A stretch of 64,000 bases of DNA from Mesorhizobium onobrychidis (GCF_024707545.1 NZ_CP062229.1:4879501-4943500), one strand, 5' to 3'. Counted from the stretch's first letter, positions 16,237 to 25,058 are shown. The notes: generated by a model from the sequence alone, not told the origin. Numbers and translations: made by a program.

Positions 16237-16637
16237 ATGGAAGCCGTCAATCGTAGATCCACATTTGCACTCGGTCTTACAGTGGCCGCAACGCCACTGA
16301 TCGCTTGGGCAACCCCAGCCGCCGCACAGACTTACGGCCCCGATGAGGGCAAGGAGATCGGCCCCGGTGTCAGAGTTGTAGCGCTTGGTGAGCGGGCTTC
16401 GGTCATACACGCGATGTTGTTATCCAACCCGGGGCGAAGACGCCGGACAACATGATGAAGAACGACATGCTCTGCCACATGACTGAGGGAGAACTTTCGG
16501 TCGTTCACAACAAAGAACAGTTCACAGTCAAGAAGGGCGATGTTTGGGCCTGCGCTAAAGGCGCTACTACAGAAGGCACCCAAAACACGAGCAGTGCGGT
16601 CGCGATCATGCGGGTCATCGATTTGATGCCCGCATGA
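16237..16637 (+). pseudogene. exported cupin-domain protein gene with frameshift
   Basis: The first frame (16237-16455) gives MEAVNRRSTFALGLTVAATP, a signal peptide ending near AAAQ, then GPDEGKEIGPGVRVVALGER. Near 16410 the cupin continues in another frame: DVVIQPGAKTPDNMMKNDML, then CHMTEGELSVVHNKEQFTVK up to VAIMRVIDLMPA at 16637. The combined length is not a multiple of three. Joined, it would be about 133 residues, typical of small periplasmic cupins. As written no single product spans signal peptide and barrel. Confidence 0.7.
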
Positions 16638-16947
16638 GGTAAGCGATGGGGCGGAAGTGCGGCTATGGCCCGTCCCTAAAGAGATGCCCGAGCGCGTATC
16701 TGTCGTGTTGGGGAACGTCCAGCGACGGGCCGCCTTCCCCGCTTAATCCGCCATGTCGCGCAGCGGCGTCTTGCGCTTTGGCGCCTGGTATTTTGCGACC
16801 AGCCTTGACCTTGTCGATGTCAACCGTCACCAACGGTCCCAGTTCAATCGTCACCTTGCCGCCTTGCTCGTCTATGCGTGTGACCTGGCCGGAAAGAGCG
16901 CAGCAGCAGGTAGGCGCGCAGAGGTATGGAAATCATTCGCACGGCGA
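16638..16947. other. stretch without a convincing gene
   Basis: A minus-strand frame around 16663-16890 reads GQVTRIDEQGGKVTIELGPL then VTVDIDKVKAGRKI, which looks protein-like, but there is no clear start codon and the C-terminal part seems random. I regard it as a possible relic of a small gene. Confidence 0.3.
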
Positions 16948-17247
16948 TCAAAACTGATGTCGGCAAAACCGACAGATACGCGCATCCGCCTTCACCATCT
17001 CAGCGCAGTCGGGGCATTGCTTCTCGAGTATAGGGCCGAAGGTGATTCCTGGTCCCGTGACTGGCATTTGGACCGTGTATTGGGAGGGTGGTGGCCGCCT
17101 GTCACCAAGCGCCAGCACGAGAAGACCCGCAAGCAACGGCGAAATCAGGATCGCCAGCAAGAACCAACCGAAGGTGCTGCGATTGCGTTTGCCGGCTGCG
17201 ACCCCGACGATGGCTGACAAGCCGAGCCAGAATAGAAGGAACCCCAT
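16948..17247 (-). CDS. small membrane protein with C-terminal zinc ribbon
   Basis: The 99-aa product has two transmembrane helices (MGFLLFWLGLSAIVGVAAG and FGWFLLAILISPLLAGLLVL), a linker, and a C-terminal CPDCAEMVKADARICRFCRH rubredoxin-type knuckle (four Cys, CxxC..CxxC). This arrangement is common in short bacterial membrane proteins of unknown role. The gene lies just downstream of the truncated cyclase, but a functional link is not shown. Confidence 0.75.
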   Translation of the reverse strand: MGFLLFWLGLSAIVGVAAGKRNRSTFGWFLLAILISPLLAGLLVLALGDRRPPPSQYTVQMPVTGPGITFGPILEKQCPDCAEMVKADARICRFCRHQF

Positions 17248-17283
17248 CCGCGATATCCCCCCAATATCCAGCGAAAGCCTGAA

Positions 17284-17697
17284 CTAATCAGATTTGGGGT
17301 AGTTGGTTTTCAAAGATGGTTGGACAATCTGCTTCACGGCATAGTTGATCTTCAGGGCGCACGAAACCGCATCATTCGACTGCTGCGATCCGATGAAAAT
17401 CCCCATCACTCGGTCGCCGTCATAGGAAACGATGCTTCCTCCTTGGTTTCGGATCAGACGCGCCGAAGCGTAGAGGAATGTCTTGTATATCTCGGCAGCG
17501 AAAGACCAAGTTTTTTTCTCAACCAGATTTGTTGAGCCATCTAAGTCGGCGTAGAGAACGGTCGCTCTTTTGAAATAGATAGCGTCATTCGTTAGCTTTA
17601 GCGCTGAAGGCTCTGGAACAACAGTTCCGTCGCGGCTCTCCCACGTGGTTTTGAATGTCGTATCTGAATGCGATTTTATTTCGTCACTCAAAGCCAC
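17284..17697 (-). pseudogene. truncated Pycsar-type pyrimidine cyclase (PycC-like) N-terminal half
   Basis: The 137 residues have the family opening and the first cyclase half: VLYADLDGSTNLV (49-59, metal Asp51), FAAEIYKTFLYASARLI, and GGSIVSYDGDRVMGIFIG (metal Asp95 region), then ALKINYAVKQIVQPSL. The frame stops after NYPKSD. Family members continue for about another half-length with the base-recognition and Arg/Asn transition-state residues, all absent here. Without them cCMP/cUMP synthesis is not possible. The match to Pycsar cyclases rather than ordinary class III enzymes rests on YADLDGST and the N-terminal TFKTTWESRDGTVVPEP. No effector gene remains beside it. Confidence 0.75.
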
Positions 17698-17915
17698 CCA
17701 AGTTGCCCCTGCGCCCGTGGAACTGTCTGGCTAAGAAACACTGTGGTAGGCTCGCGGCAAGTGCACCGCCAGCCAATGCACCGTTATAATTGGTGTGGCA
17801 GTTCTCTCTTGCAGCGAACGCTTCCTAAGTGCACCGAAGAGTAGTCTTCGCAAAATCGGCCCGCCTAGCTACGTGAAGGAACATTCTGTATGTTCCGCGT
17901 TCTTGGGAGGGGTCT

Positions 17916-18269
17916 ATGCGCATCAATTTGCTTGTCAGCTTCATTCTGACGCTTGCCACAGTTAGCGCCAGAGCGGACGACGTTGAAAGCTTGTATTTCA
18001 CAACAAAGAACGGGGAAGGCCCGAAGGTCGTCAGCCGTTCGACGGGTTTCGCTCAGCCAGTCGTCGAAGCGGTCGATGGGAAGAAGCCATTGGACTGCCC
18101 GCCAGAGGCATATTGGTCCGCGGACGATGCAGTGTATCGATGCAAAGATGACTTGAAATACCTTTTGGTGAGCCCGCCAAACCCTGCGGCATATCCAGCC
18201 GGCGCACTGATCCTAAAAACTTCCCACCCCGGCACAGACGATCCTGGTCCGAGTGCGCCAAAAGGTTAA
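17916..18269 (+). CDS. secreted hypothetical protein (117 aa)
   Basis: The ATG at 17916 is preceded by GGGAGGGG at good distance. A signal peptide (MRINLLVSFILTLATVSARA) precedes a hydrophilic mature domain with two cysteines (LDCPPEAYW...YRCKDDL) that may form a disulfide. Family not recognised. It ends five bases before the next gene, so the two are probably co-transcribed. Confidence 0.65.
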   Translation: MRINLLVSFILTLATVSARADDVESLYFTTKNGEGPKVVSRSTGFAQPVVEAVDGKKPLDCPPEAYWSADDAVYRCKDDLKYLLVSPPNPAAYPAGALILKTSHPGTDDPGPSAPKG

Positions 18270-18274
18270 GTAAA

Positions 18275-18679
18275 ATGCTAGAACGCAAGGATTTCCTCGA
18301 TGCAAAGCAGTCTATAACTGCGACTATTTCAGAAATATGTCGATACATCGCGTTCGGGTTACTAGTAGCATTTTATACGATTAGGACAGATAGTTCCCCC
18401 TTTGCAAAGGAGCTGCAGTCTTATGGATTGTTGGTATTTCTAGTCGGATTTTGTGGCGCGGCAGCGATTCTGAGTGACTATTTACAATATGTGTTCGGTA
18501 AGGTGACAGTCGATAGAGCGCTATTGGAACAAATGTACGAGTATGATGACACTTCGCTGCCCTACCAAGGGCGGAAACAAGCATTTGACGCTAAACAGTT
18601 GTTTGTCGGAGTCGGTGCGCTCAGCCTGGCAATTATGGTAGTGTTGGCTAGTTTCGACCCCATTCATTCCTGCTTTTAG
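18275..18679 (+). CDS. small membrane protein with three predicted helices
   Basis: The 134-aa product has hydrophobic segments at about 20-37 (ICRYIAFGLLVAFYTI), 50-70 (YGLLVFLVGFCGAAAILSDY) and 112-126 (LFVGVGALSLAIMVVLASF). The base composition is clearly A/T-richer than the surrounding chromosome, suggesting transfer. It follows the secreted-protein gene by 5 bp. I do not recognise the family. Three-helix proteins near a nucleotide-cyclase remnant invite a membrane-effector idea, but nothing in the sequence proves it. Confidence 0.6.
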   Translation: MLERKDFLDAKQSITATISEICRYIAFGLLVAFYTIRTDSSPFAKELQSYGLLVFLVGFCGAAAILSDYLQYVFGKVTVDRALLEQMYEYDDTSLPYQGRKQAFDAKQLFVGVGALSLAIMVVLASFDPIHSCF

Positions 18680-18735
18680 GGCTGTCCGCAACTCGGGCAG
18701 GTGTAGAAATGGTCGACTTCCCAGGATTTCAGGGA
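18676..18735 (-). pseudogene. remnant of a zinc-ribbon small gene
   Basis: On the minus strand the frame ends KSWEVDHFYTCPSCGQP-stop, the same HFYxCPxCGQ motif as the gene at 9268-9453. No start codon exists upstream before an in-frame stop, so only the core survives. Confidence 0.5.
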
Positions 18736-19004
18736 GGACGATGAAAATGGCCCTAGCTAAAAAGGACCAGGAGCGCACCCCCTTCGCTTGATGCAGCCGC
18801 ATCCGTCAGAGCTGATGAAGATGTGGCCAATCGACAACAAAGATCGGAAGCCCGCGGAACAACACGCCCGACATCATCGATGAGATGGACGGTCCGCCCG
18901 ATCTGTTCTACGTGTAGGCTCGTCCCGACACCCGAGCACCAAATCGGCGTATCGTTCTCAATCGTCAGGTTATAGACTATAGGGCAATCGCCACCCAAGC
19001 TTCT
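18736..19004. other. intergenic stretch before the large membrane protein gene
   Basis: No gene seen. Several short stops in all frames. No strong -35/-10 pair or terminator was recognised. Confidence 0.4.
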
Positions 19005-20405
19005 TTGTGTGGAGTGCGGAATACTCTAACAAGGTGGCTTGCCGCAGTGGATGGACATCTAACAGCAGCTAAACATGCCTTCATTGCGCTGATTCTGGCA
19101 GCTGCAGCCTTCATTTATCTAGCCATTGGCGAGATACAACGAAATGCAAATTATGAAACCAAGTTGCAGTTGTCACTTATTTTGGCTGCTCGCGATATTG
19201 CCACTGGCCTTTATAAGCCGCACCAGGCCACTGATAAAGATATAGCCAGTTTTTCTGACGGTTTAGGAAAGCAATACCATGACCTTTATATAACCGCCAT
19301 GAAAAAACGAGCAGAACAGACGGGACAAATTCCTGAATTAACGGAACTTATGAAAAGGTTCGGAGCTGCCAAGAATGACTTGGGCGTGGTCATAGACGAT
19401 ATACCAGTGCCGTACTCGATCCTCAAAAAATGCGATGCGCTTTTGATACAACCAGATACCTATTTCTTTTTCTATAACTTCAATTATTTGCGTCCTTTGG
19501 ATTGGAACGACATATATAGCCGCAACGTGAGATATCTGATTTTCGACAATGATTGTCAAAGTTCTCGCAATCAGAGATTTTTCGCGCTGATTATTCCAGC
19601 TAACAATGGCACAACGAGTTTAGCGCTGCCCCACTCAGCATTGTCCATATTTCCATCAATTTTTCGTTGGGCAGAAGAGACCGGGTTATATTTGGCGAGG
19701 GCAGATAGGGACAGACTACTACCGGATCGTGTAAAAAAATATTTTCCTTATGACGAGGACTTATACATTTTAAACATTCGGACAATTGAGCTTCTCGCGA
19801 TAGAAATTCTTGGTGAAATTGATGGAAAATATTATTTAGTAGATGAATTGTCGAAATCGTTGATCGACATTTATGACAAAGATCACAGCAAAGCCTCTCT
19901 TGGCGGGATAGACTTCAATTCGCTCGATTTCTTGCGGATTGTCCCTATCTGGATGTTTATGGTGTCCTATTATTATTGGCGTCAGCTCCGAGCCTTGCAG
20001 GCGCGAAACCTGGATGATCAAACGTGGACGCCCCTAGATACAGATGATTTGATTGGGGTGTCCGTTTCGTATCTGTGGGCATTCACGCCCGCGATAGCAA
20101 CGGCGCTAGTCTACTCAATGTACCCGTCGGTTTTCAACTTGATAGCAGTTGTTTTTGGTTACGAGATATCCCCACTCGGGATATGGAAATGGCAATTCCA
20201 AGAAGCGCGCCCAATCGGACATTACGGCTTAGATTACATGGCATTCGCGACCCTCGGTGTCCTCGCCTTGCACACTTTTGTGATCTACATCTGCACGGTT
20301 TCATCTCTTCGTATAATCAGAAAGCATCAAAAGGTCTCGGTACGCAAAGTTATGTCGGATGTCTCACGTCAGTTTGGGACTTTGGCGCGGCGTTTGCGAC
20401 ACTAA
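19005..20405 (+). CDS. large membrane protein of unknown family (466 aa)
   Basis: One N-terminal helix (FIALILAAAAFIYLAI, about 27-42) is followed by a roughly 280-residue soluble segment rich in Tyr, Phe and Asp, then three or four further helices (IVPIWMFMVSYYYW; SVSYLWAFTPAIATALVYSM; YMAFATLGVLALHTFVIYIC). The start is uncertain: TTG 19005 is the longest, GTG codons lie nearby. The coding sequence is markedly A/T-rich compared with flanks. No known domain or catalytic motif was recognised. The layout suggests a sensor or transporter-like envelope protein carried by the island. Confidence 0.65.
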   Translation: MCGVRNTLTRWLAAVDGHLTAAKHAFIALILAAAAFIYLAIGEIQRNANYETKLQLSLILAARDIATGLYKPHQATDKDIASFSDGLGKQYHDLYITAMKKRAEQTGQIPELTELMKRFGAAKNDLGVVIDDIPVPYSILKKCDALLIQPDTYFFFYNFNYLRPLDWNDIYSRNVRYLIFDNDCQSSRNQRFFALIIPANNGTTSLALPHSALSIFPSIFRWAEETGLYLARADRDRLLPDRVKKYFPYDEDLYILNIRTIELLAIEILGEIDGKYYLVDELSKSLIDIYDKDHSKASLGGIDFNSLDFLRIVPIWMFMVSYYYWRQLRALQARNLDDQTWTPLDTDDLIGVSVSYLWAFTPAIATALVYSMYPSVFNLIAVVFGYEISPLGIWKWQFQEARPIGHYGLDYMAFATLGVLALHTFVIYICTVSSLRIIRKHQKVSVRKVMSDVSRQFGTLARRLRH

Positions 20406-20722
20406 GATCGAGGACCAATGGATAGGCGCGGCCCGTCGAAGCATGACCTGAAGATCGGCACGAGACATGTCTGCAACGCGGTCGGGATGCACCCTGCAGT
20501 TCCCCTGCGAAGGTTGAGCGGGTCATTGGTGCCGTCCCCTTGAGAGATATTGTTCGCCATCCTCACGATGCGCGAGACAGAACCAGTGAGACGGCTGCCT
20601 GGGCCTAGCGAAGCCAAAGCCGCCAAGGTTGCTGCAACCCGGATGCTCGCAACATGGTTCTCAATCGAGCCGCGCGACTGAGGCGGCTGCCGACCATGCG
20701 GCAGACGGGTCTCGTCGCTCAT
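20402..20722 (-). CDS. possible hypothetical protein
   Basis: From ATG 20722 the product begins MSDETRLPHGRQPPQSRGSI and contains an Ala/Leu-rich stretch (VAATLAALASLGPGSRLTGS). The ribosome binding site is weak and the C-terminal third looks random where it converges on the end of the 466-aa gene. It may be real with a wrong 3' end, or spurious. Confidence 0.3.
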   Translation of the reverse strand: MSDETRLPHGRQPPQSRGSIENHVASIRVAATLAALASLGPGSRLTGSVSRIVRMANNISQGDGTNDPLNLRRGTAGCIPTALQTCLVPIFRSCFDGPRLSIGPRS

Positions 20723-20781
20723 CGTGGATAGGTTCCACAAACCGTCTTGACGTGCAAGGAAAATGTTCCTCTTTTGTTCGC

Positions 20782-21075
20782 ATGGGGCATGATCCAATCG
20801 ACACGCTGGGCAAGGCAACCCGGCACAACATGCTCGTCAAGGCGGAATGCAGTTGCGGCAATGTGCGCTACTGCCGGTCCGCCGATCTCATGATGGTCTA
20901 TGGCGGCGGCGCCGATCCTTTGAAACTCAAGTTCGACTGCAGCCGCTGCAAGCCGCAGATCAAGATCACGCTGCTTGAGGTGCATCCGGAGCACCTGCCG
21001 AAGCGGTTGATGATACACAAGCCGATGAAGATCGATGGCAAGATCCATTGGCGTACCGAGCGGTTCAGGGGATGA
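20782..21075 (+). CDS. small zinc-binding hypothetical protein (97 aa)
   Basis: From ATG 20782: MGHDPIDTLGKATRHNMLVK, then CSCGNVRYCRSADLMMVYGG and FDCSRCKPQIKITLLEVHPE. CxCG...C and CxxC pairs indicate a structural zinc site similar to small rhizobial DNA- or RNA-associated proteins. The frame stays open upstream but the extension is not protein-like. Confidence 0.55.
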   Translation: MGHDPIDTLGKATRHNMLVKAECSCGNVRYCRSADLMMVYGGGADPLKLKFDCSRCKPQIKITLLEVHPEHLPKRLMIHKPMKIDGKIHWRTERFRG

Positions 21076-21116
21076 CGGACCGCCTCACAGGTCGCAGGAC
21101 AAGCTAAGGGTGGAGG

Positions 21117-21803
21117 ATGCGAAGGTCGACAACCATAAAGCCAGGCGACGTGTTTGGGCGGTTTACAGTGGTTAGGCAGGTCGAGAACGATCGTCGCAAC
21201 AGGCCTCAGCAACTTTGTCGTTGCGAATGCGACAATGAGCGCCTTGTCATCAACAACAGTCTGAAGACCGGCAACAGTCGCTCGTGCGGCTGTCTCGCAC
21301 GAGAACGGTCGGCGGCGACACAGTATCGTCATGGTGGCAAGGGCACGCCTCTTTGGCGCATCTGGCGTGGCATACGAAAAAGGTGCGAGAGCCCGACCAA
21401 CTCTGACTTTCGTCACTATGGCGGGCGCGGGATCAAGGTCTGCGCCGAATGGCATGACCTTGTCGTTTTCCGCGATTGGGCACTTGCAAATGGTTGGGAG
21501 GATCGCTCGCACCTTCCGAAAAACGAGCACTTGTCCATCGACCGGATCGATAATGACGGTCCTTATAGTCCTGAGAATTGCCGCTGGTCGACAAAATCAG
21601 AGCAGTGTCGCAACAGGCGCAGCAACCGCGCTGTGCGCCGCTCGGATGGCAAGACCTACGGAACGATCGTTGCTGCGGCTGAGGACGTGGGAACTTCTTA
21701 CAAGGATATTCGAGCGGCCTGTCTCTGCACGCGCAAGCGCAAGATCGTCGGCGGATACGGCTGGGCCTTCGTCAGGAATGGTCCCGTAGTAGAAGCGGAT
21801 TAA
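21117..21803 (+). CDS. HNH/AP2-like phage-type endonuclease protein with NUMOD-like tail
   Basis: The 228-aa product starts at ATG 21117 after GGGTGGAGG. The first part has a Cys cluster (CRCECDNE...SCGC), then the hallmark YGGRGIKVCAEW...F..WALANGW, and LSIDRIDNDGPYSPENCRWS with TKSEQCRNRR. This pattern is common in phage HNH-type and AP2-containing proteins. The C-terminal RSDGKTYGTIVAAAEDVGTS...YGWAFV resembles NUMOD1, a DNA-binding module of homing endonucleases. Its presence near the right end fits a phage-related or mobile origin of the island. Confidence 0.75.
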   Translation: MRRSTTIKPGDVFGRFTVVRQVENDRRNRPQQLCRCECDNERLVINNSLKTGNSRSCGCLARERSAATQYRHGGKGTPLWRIWRGIRKRCESPTNSDFRHYGGRGIKVCAEWHDLVVFRDWALANGWEDRSHLPKNEHLSIDRIDNDGPYSPENCRWSTKSEQCRNRRSNRAVRRSDGKTYGTIVAAAEDVGTSYKDIRAACLCTRKRKIVGGYGWAFVRNGPVVEAD

Positions 21804-21961
21804 CTGCGGCCTCAAGAGGTAAGGGATGACAAAGACACCTCTGAGGCAGAGATAATGGCATACCGAACAGAAAACGGGAGCTGGGCGGCGTAAGTCCCTA
21901 GCCCCGGAGGCATGGCCCGCTGCCGCAAGGTGGCGGGCCGTTCTGGCTAGAGCAAGACTGC

Positions 21962-22288
21962 CTATTTACACCTATCTTGAACATATGCCTCGGCGCGATT
22001 CGAATTGACCATGTAGTCGTCGATCCAGGCATACATTTTGGCCCCGCCGTTTATTTGCAGGCCGTCTGGTCCCACACTCGTCAGGTGACCTGTAATTTTG
22101 TCTCCATGCTCGACGTCCAAACCGGCGTCGAGACGATGAACGAGAGTGAATCCCGAATTGGTCTCAATAGCGAAAAAATCGCATCGGGGCATTTGCTCAA
22201 ACTGGACTGTCCCAACAGTATCTGCTGCGGATGTATTTGCTACCAAAAGCGGCGAAAATGCCCAAAGAAACATAGCTTTCGATCGCAT
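21962..22288 (-). CDS. secreted hypothetical protein (108 aa)
   Basis: The ATG at 22288 has GGGAG upstream. A signal peptide (MRSKAMFLWAFSPLLVANTS) precedes a mature domain with CDFFAIETNSGFTLV and EAYVQDRCK, two Cys that may pair. A DUF-type small periplasmic fold is likely. Family not recognised. It is the last island gene before the tRNA. Confidence 0.65.
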   Translation of the reverse strand: MRSKAMFLWAFSPLLVANTSAADTVGTVQFEQMPRCDFFAIETNSGFTLVHRLDAGLDVEHGDKITGHLTSVGPDGLQINGGAKMYAWIDDYMVNSNRAEAYVQDRCK

Positions 22289-22483
22289 TCGAGTCTCCCA
22301 TAGGCAAACAATTAAGGTGCGCCTGCCCGCATCGCGGTCTGTCGCGTCCATTGTCGCGTGGACCGGCCGATAGTCGCAGGAACCCGCGCAAAATAGGAGA
22401 GGTGTTACCCCTAGCGCTACCCTGGCCGAAAAATATGGGGGAAATTGAAGGTGGACTTTCGGGGGTAAGTCCTTGTTTTTTAA

Positions 22484-22563
<80 letters not shown>

Positions 22564-22640
22564 ACCGGTCGCGATGTATCGTGATAACCCGGTTCGGGTC
22601 AACCGAATTCGGCGGCCGTCGCGCCGATGCCCGGCATGGT

Positions 22641-22695
22641 GGATTTGAAGTTCCTGCTCTGTTGGACGTCGTCAGCATTCAGAAACTTCAAATCC
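22641..22695. promoter_or_regulatory. inverted repeat downstream of the XRE gene
   Basis: GGATTTGAAGTTCCT (22641-22655) pairs with AGAAACTTCAAATCC (22681-22695), 14 of 15 bases, with a 25-base loop. It lies between the tRNA and the 3' end of the XRE gene. It could be a weak terminator or a protein site. Confidence 0.4.
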
Positions 22696-22738
22696 AGTAT
22701 CACACTCGTTTGTCTGGCTTGATCCTCTGGCGTCGCTG

Positions 22739-23026
22739 TTATGAGACGGGCCGTCGATTTTCCACGGATTGTGTCAGCACGGCTGTATTGATCAGCGCGT
22801 CTTCCGGAAGCCGGAGCGCGGAGGCTATTCGCCGAAGCTTCGATAAATCTGCATTCTTGCCGTTCTCGATGTCCGCGATTTCATCGACCGCCAGGCCGCA
22901 CGTCAGAGACAGCTCTTCCATGCTGTATCCCCTGGTTTCTCGGATGGCCTTGAGGGCGCTGTGGTCGGGCGCAGCTTCGGTCGCCGACAGTTCGGAAAAA
23001 GCTTCGCTTGTTGCTATTTGGGGCAT
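22739..23026 (-). CDS. XRE-family helix-turn-helix regulator
   Basis: The 95-aa product has a Cro/CI-type HTH at about 25-80: ALKAIRETRGYSMEELSLTC, GLAVDEIADIENGKNADLSK, LRRIASALRLPEDAL. It is a single-domain DNA-binding protein and the likely first chromosomal gene beyond the island. Target unknown. Confidence 0.8.
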   Translation of the reverse strand: MPQIATSEAFSELSATEAAPDHSALKAIRETRGYSMEELSLTCGLAVDEIADIENGKNADLSKLRRIASALRLPEDALINTAVLTQSVENRRPVS

Positions 23027-23478
23027 TTGGCAACTCCGTGGATTTAAAGAGTTTGATCAAATCAAGAAGTTGCCTGAGACGGCGCAGAGAATGCCCTCTC
23101 AATGGTGATTTGCCAAGCGCCAAAGATGCCGTCACGGCATCGTGATTCCGATCGGCGCAGCCCGGGCCTCGGCGGCACCGGCACGGGACCGTCATCCCCA
23201 TCGGGTTCTTTGACTGGCCGATCGCCGAATTGTTCGACGGTTCTGAGCCGCTCCCTTGTTAAGCGGCTGTCGCTGGCCCGTCAGCCGTTTGAACGGATCG
23301 AATCCGCGGCGGGAGCCTGATGCAGGCAGAACGCGTCAGGGGACTGCGAATTTTTTGGACCGACGCGTGAACCTTTCCTCTCCGGGCCGCACCAAGACGG
23401 TATGGACGCCACAAAGGCGGTCCCCAACCAGAAGGACGCCCTGACGGCGATCCTCGATCCAGAGAAGGAAATGCTCAA
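23027..23478. other. intergenic stretch, no firm gene
   Basis: The right end holds a short frame 23402-23482 (MDATKAVPNQKDALTAILDP...) whose stop overlaps the ATG of the next gene as ATGA. It could be the tail of a decayed gene. Elsewhere no coding signal was recognised. Confidence 0.35.
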
Positions 23479-23754
23479 ATGACCAATATCTCGAACTTCA
23501 AGCGCCTGTCGCTCGCCGCTGCCATCGTCGTCTCGGCCTTCGGCTCGATTTCCGTTCCGAGCTCGGCCTTCGCCGACGGCACGCATCCGAGCGGCGGCGG
23601 CGCGGTTTGTAAGGGCGCGGGTCACTGCCTGGTGCTGCAGCTCGACTGCAAGGGTACATACACAGATGCCACCGACTCCAACGGCACCGTCTATGGCAAA
23701 TGCAGCCAGACCGCGCAGGTCAGCCCGAAGAACAAGCTCAAGCTCGCGCGCTGA
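23479..23754 (+). CDS. secreted hypothetical protein (91 aa)
   Basis: The ATG at 23479 has AAGGAAA ahead. The signal peptide (NFKRLSLAAAIVVSAFGSIS) ends near SAFA. The mature part has three cysteines (AVCKGAGHCLVLQLDC, plus KCSQ) and no known domain. A Gly/Ser-rich join follows the signal. It is probably periplasmic. Confidence 0.7.
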   Translation: MTNISNFKRLSLAAAIVVSAFGSISVPSSAFADGTHPSGGGAVCKGAGHCLVLQLDCKGTYTDATDSNGTVYGKCSQTAQVSPKNKLKLAR

Positions 23755-23807
23755 TCGACTTTTTATCAACGAAAATGGCGGCCGTCCGCGCCGCCATTTT
23801 CTTTGTC

Positions 23808-24146
23808 TCAACGTGCCGATCTGGATGTCGCTCGCGACGTCTTCTGCTGTCGGCTGAGCAACAGGCTGGCGACGAGCCCGACCACAACCAGCCCGACAGC
23901 GGCCGCTGTCGCGGGATGATCGCGGGCTGTCTTCTCTATCACCCTGCTATGCCTCCTGATCGCAGGCAGAGCGTCACTGATGCGCTCGGCAAGGTCCGAG
24001 TAATAGTCCGACGCGGTGTCACGCCCGTCCTCGTAATAGGCGCCGCCGCGCCTGGACACGGCTTTTCTCAGCGCCGCCAGTTCCCTGGAGAGGGATGCGA
24101 CCTGCTTTTCAAGGTCGATGTCGGAGAGGGTCGAAAAAGATACCAT
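23808..24146 (-). CDS. small membrane-anchored coiled-coil protein (ElaB/DUF883-like)
   Basis: The 112-aa product has a helical N-terminal part (DIDLEKQVASLSRELAALRK), a middle with YYSDLAERISDALPAIR, and one C-terminal transmembrane helix (HPATAAAVGLVVVGLVASLLL) followed by a basic tail. The layout matches tail-anchored stress proteins of the DUF883/ElaB type, some of which bind ribosomes at the membrane. Similarity is by architecture, so the name is tentative. Confidence 0.55.
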   Translation of the reverse strand: MVSFSTLSDIDLEKQVASLSRELAALRKAVSRRGGAYYEDGRDTASDYYSDLAERISDALPAIRRHSRVIEKTARDHPATAAAVGLVVVGLVASLLLSRQQKTSRATSRSAR

Positions 24147-24227
24147 GATATGCTTCCTTCCTTTGCGAAAAGGAACGCATGATTTCGGAAGCAGTTCCGG
24201 TTTTTTGCCGGCGATCGATCGGCCCTT

Positions 24228-24345
24228 AAAGCGCGTCGCGTCTGAAGCAATTCATGCGACCCGCTTTTTCTTTTTATGCGTCGTTGTCCCAAAACCGCTG
24301 CGCATCCGGCTCAAGCCCGAGGGCAAGCTTTTGGGCGACATGCAC
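24228..24345. repeat. dispersed rhizobial intergenic repeat, copy A1
   Basis: It begins AAAGCGCGTCGCG with an inverted CATGCGACCCGCTTT arm, then CAAAACCGCTGC and CTTTTGGGCGACATGCA. The same modules in the same order occur at 52579-52685. Confidence 0.8.
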
Positions 24346-24449
24346 TACAGCGCCGCGCGTCCTATTGGACGCGCAAGGGACGCTGTAGCACTTTAATTTT
24401 GCGCATGATCCTTTCCGAAAATCGATTCCGATTTTCGGGGTCATGCGCT
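24343..24449. repeat. dispersed palindromic repeat, copy B1
   Basis: CTACAGCGCCGCGCGTCC pairs with GGACGCGCAAGGGACGCTGTAG, followed by GCATGATCCTTTCCGAAAA...TTTTCGGGGTCATGCGC. A second copy is at 36444-36542. Its right end overlaps the stop of the merR gene. Confidence 0.8.
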
Positions 24450-24990
24450 AGCGCACCTGATCGAGCAGGCGCTTGCATTCCAGAAGGTCGAACAGCGCCT
24501 CCTGCAGCAAAGCACGGTTGTCGCGCGAGAGTTTCGACGTGCCCGGCTGCACCGGCCCGTCGTCGTCGGTCTTGCCCAGGCCGAAAAAGCGCCGGCTGGG
24601 TTTCACCTTGGGCTCGCCGACCAGCAACTCGTCATCGGCGCCGCGCGGCTGGGCCGCCGGCGTCAGCGGCACCGCATCGGCCTGCCGACGCTGCGAGATC
24701 GCCTCGACGGCCGCCATGTCGCCACTGCCGATGGCGACCAGGAAATGGTTGCCGTTCTCGCGCAGCAGCTTCTGCACGCCCTTGATCGTATAGCCCTGGT
24801 CGTAGAGCATGTGGCGGATGCCCTTGATCAGTTCGACATCCTGCGGCCGGTAATAGCGGCGGCCGCCGCCGCGCTTCATCGGTTTGATCTGATTGAAACG
24901 CGTTTCCCAAAAACGCAGCACATGCTGCGGCAGGTCGAGATCTTCTGCGACCTCACTGATGGTGCGGAAAGCATCGGGGCTCTTGTCCAT
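24448..24990 (-). CDS. MerR-family transcriptional regulator
   Basis: The start is ATG 24990 with GTGAGGA upstream. The 180-aa product has a MerR winged HTH at residues 10-78: [45 protein letters not shown] and [11 protein letters not shown]. The C-terminal half is low-complexity then helical ([20 protein letters not shown]). This MerR gene next to ihfA is a fixed pairing in rhizobia. No metal-binding cysteines are present, so it is not a metal sensor of the classical type. Confidence 0.9.
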   Translation of the reverse strand: MDKSPDAFRTISEVAEDLDLPQHVLRFWETRFNQIKPMKRGGGRRYYRPQDVELIKGIRHMLYDQGYTIKGVQKLLRENGNHFLVAIGSGDMAAVEAISQRRQADAVPLTPAAQPRGADDELLVGEPKVKPSRRFFGLGKTDDDGPVQPGTSKLSRDNRALLQEALFDLLECKRLLDQVR

Positions 24991-25010
24991 GGGCGAAATC
25001 CTCACGCTGG

Positions 25011-25058
25011 AGCATGATCCCGAAAAGTGGGAATCGGTTTTCGGCCAAGATCATGCTC
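25011..25058. repeat. dispersed palindromic repeat, copy D1
   Basis: AGCATGATCCCGAAAAGTGG and its inverted partner ending GATCATGCT form a 48-bp palindrome in the merR-ihfA gap. A related copy is at 40506-40554. Confidence 0.8.

Noticed and set aside
18275..18679. Pycsar membrane effector assignment for the three-helix protein
   Set aside because: It is on the opposite strand from the cyclase remnant, separated by other genes, and shows no recognisable effector motif.
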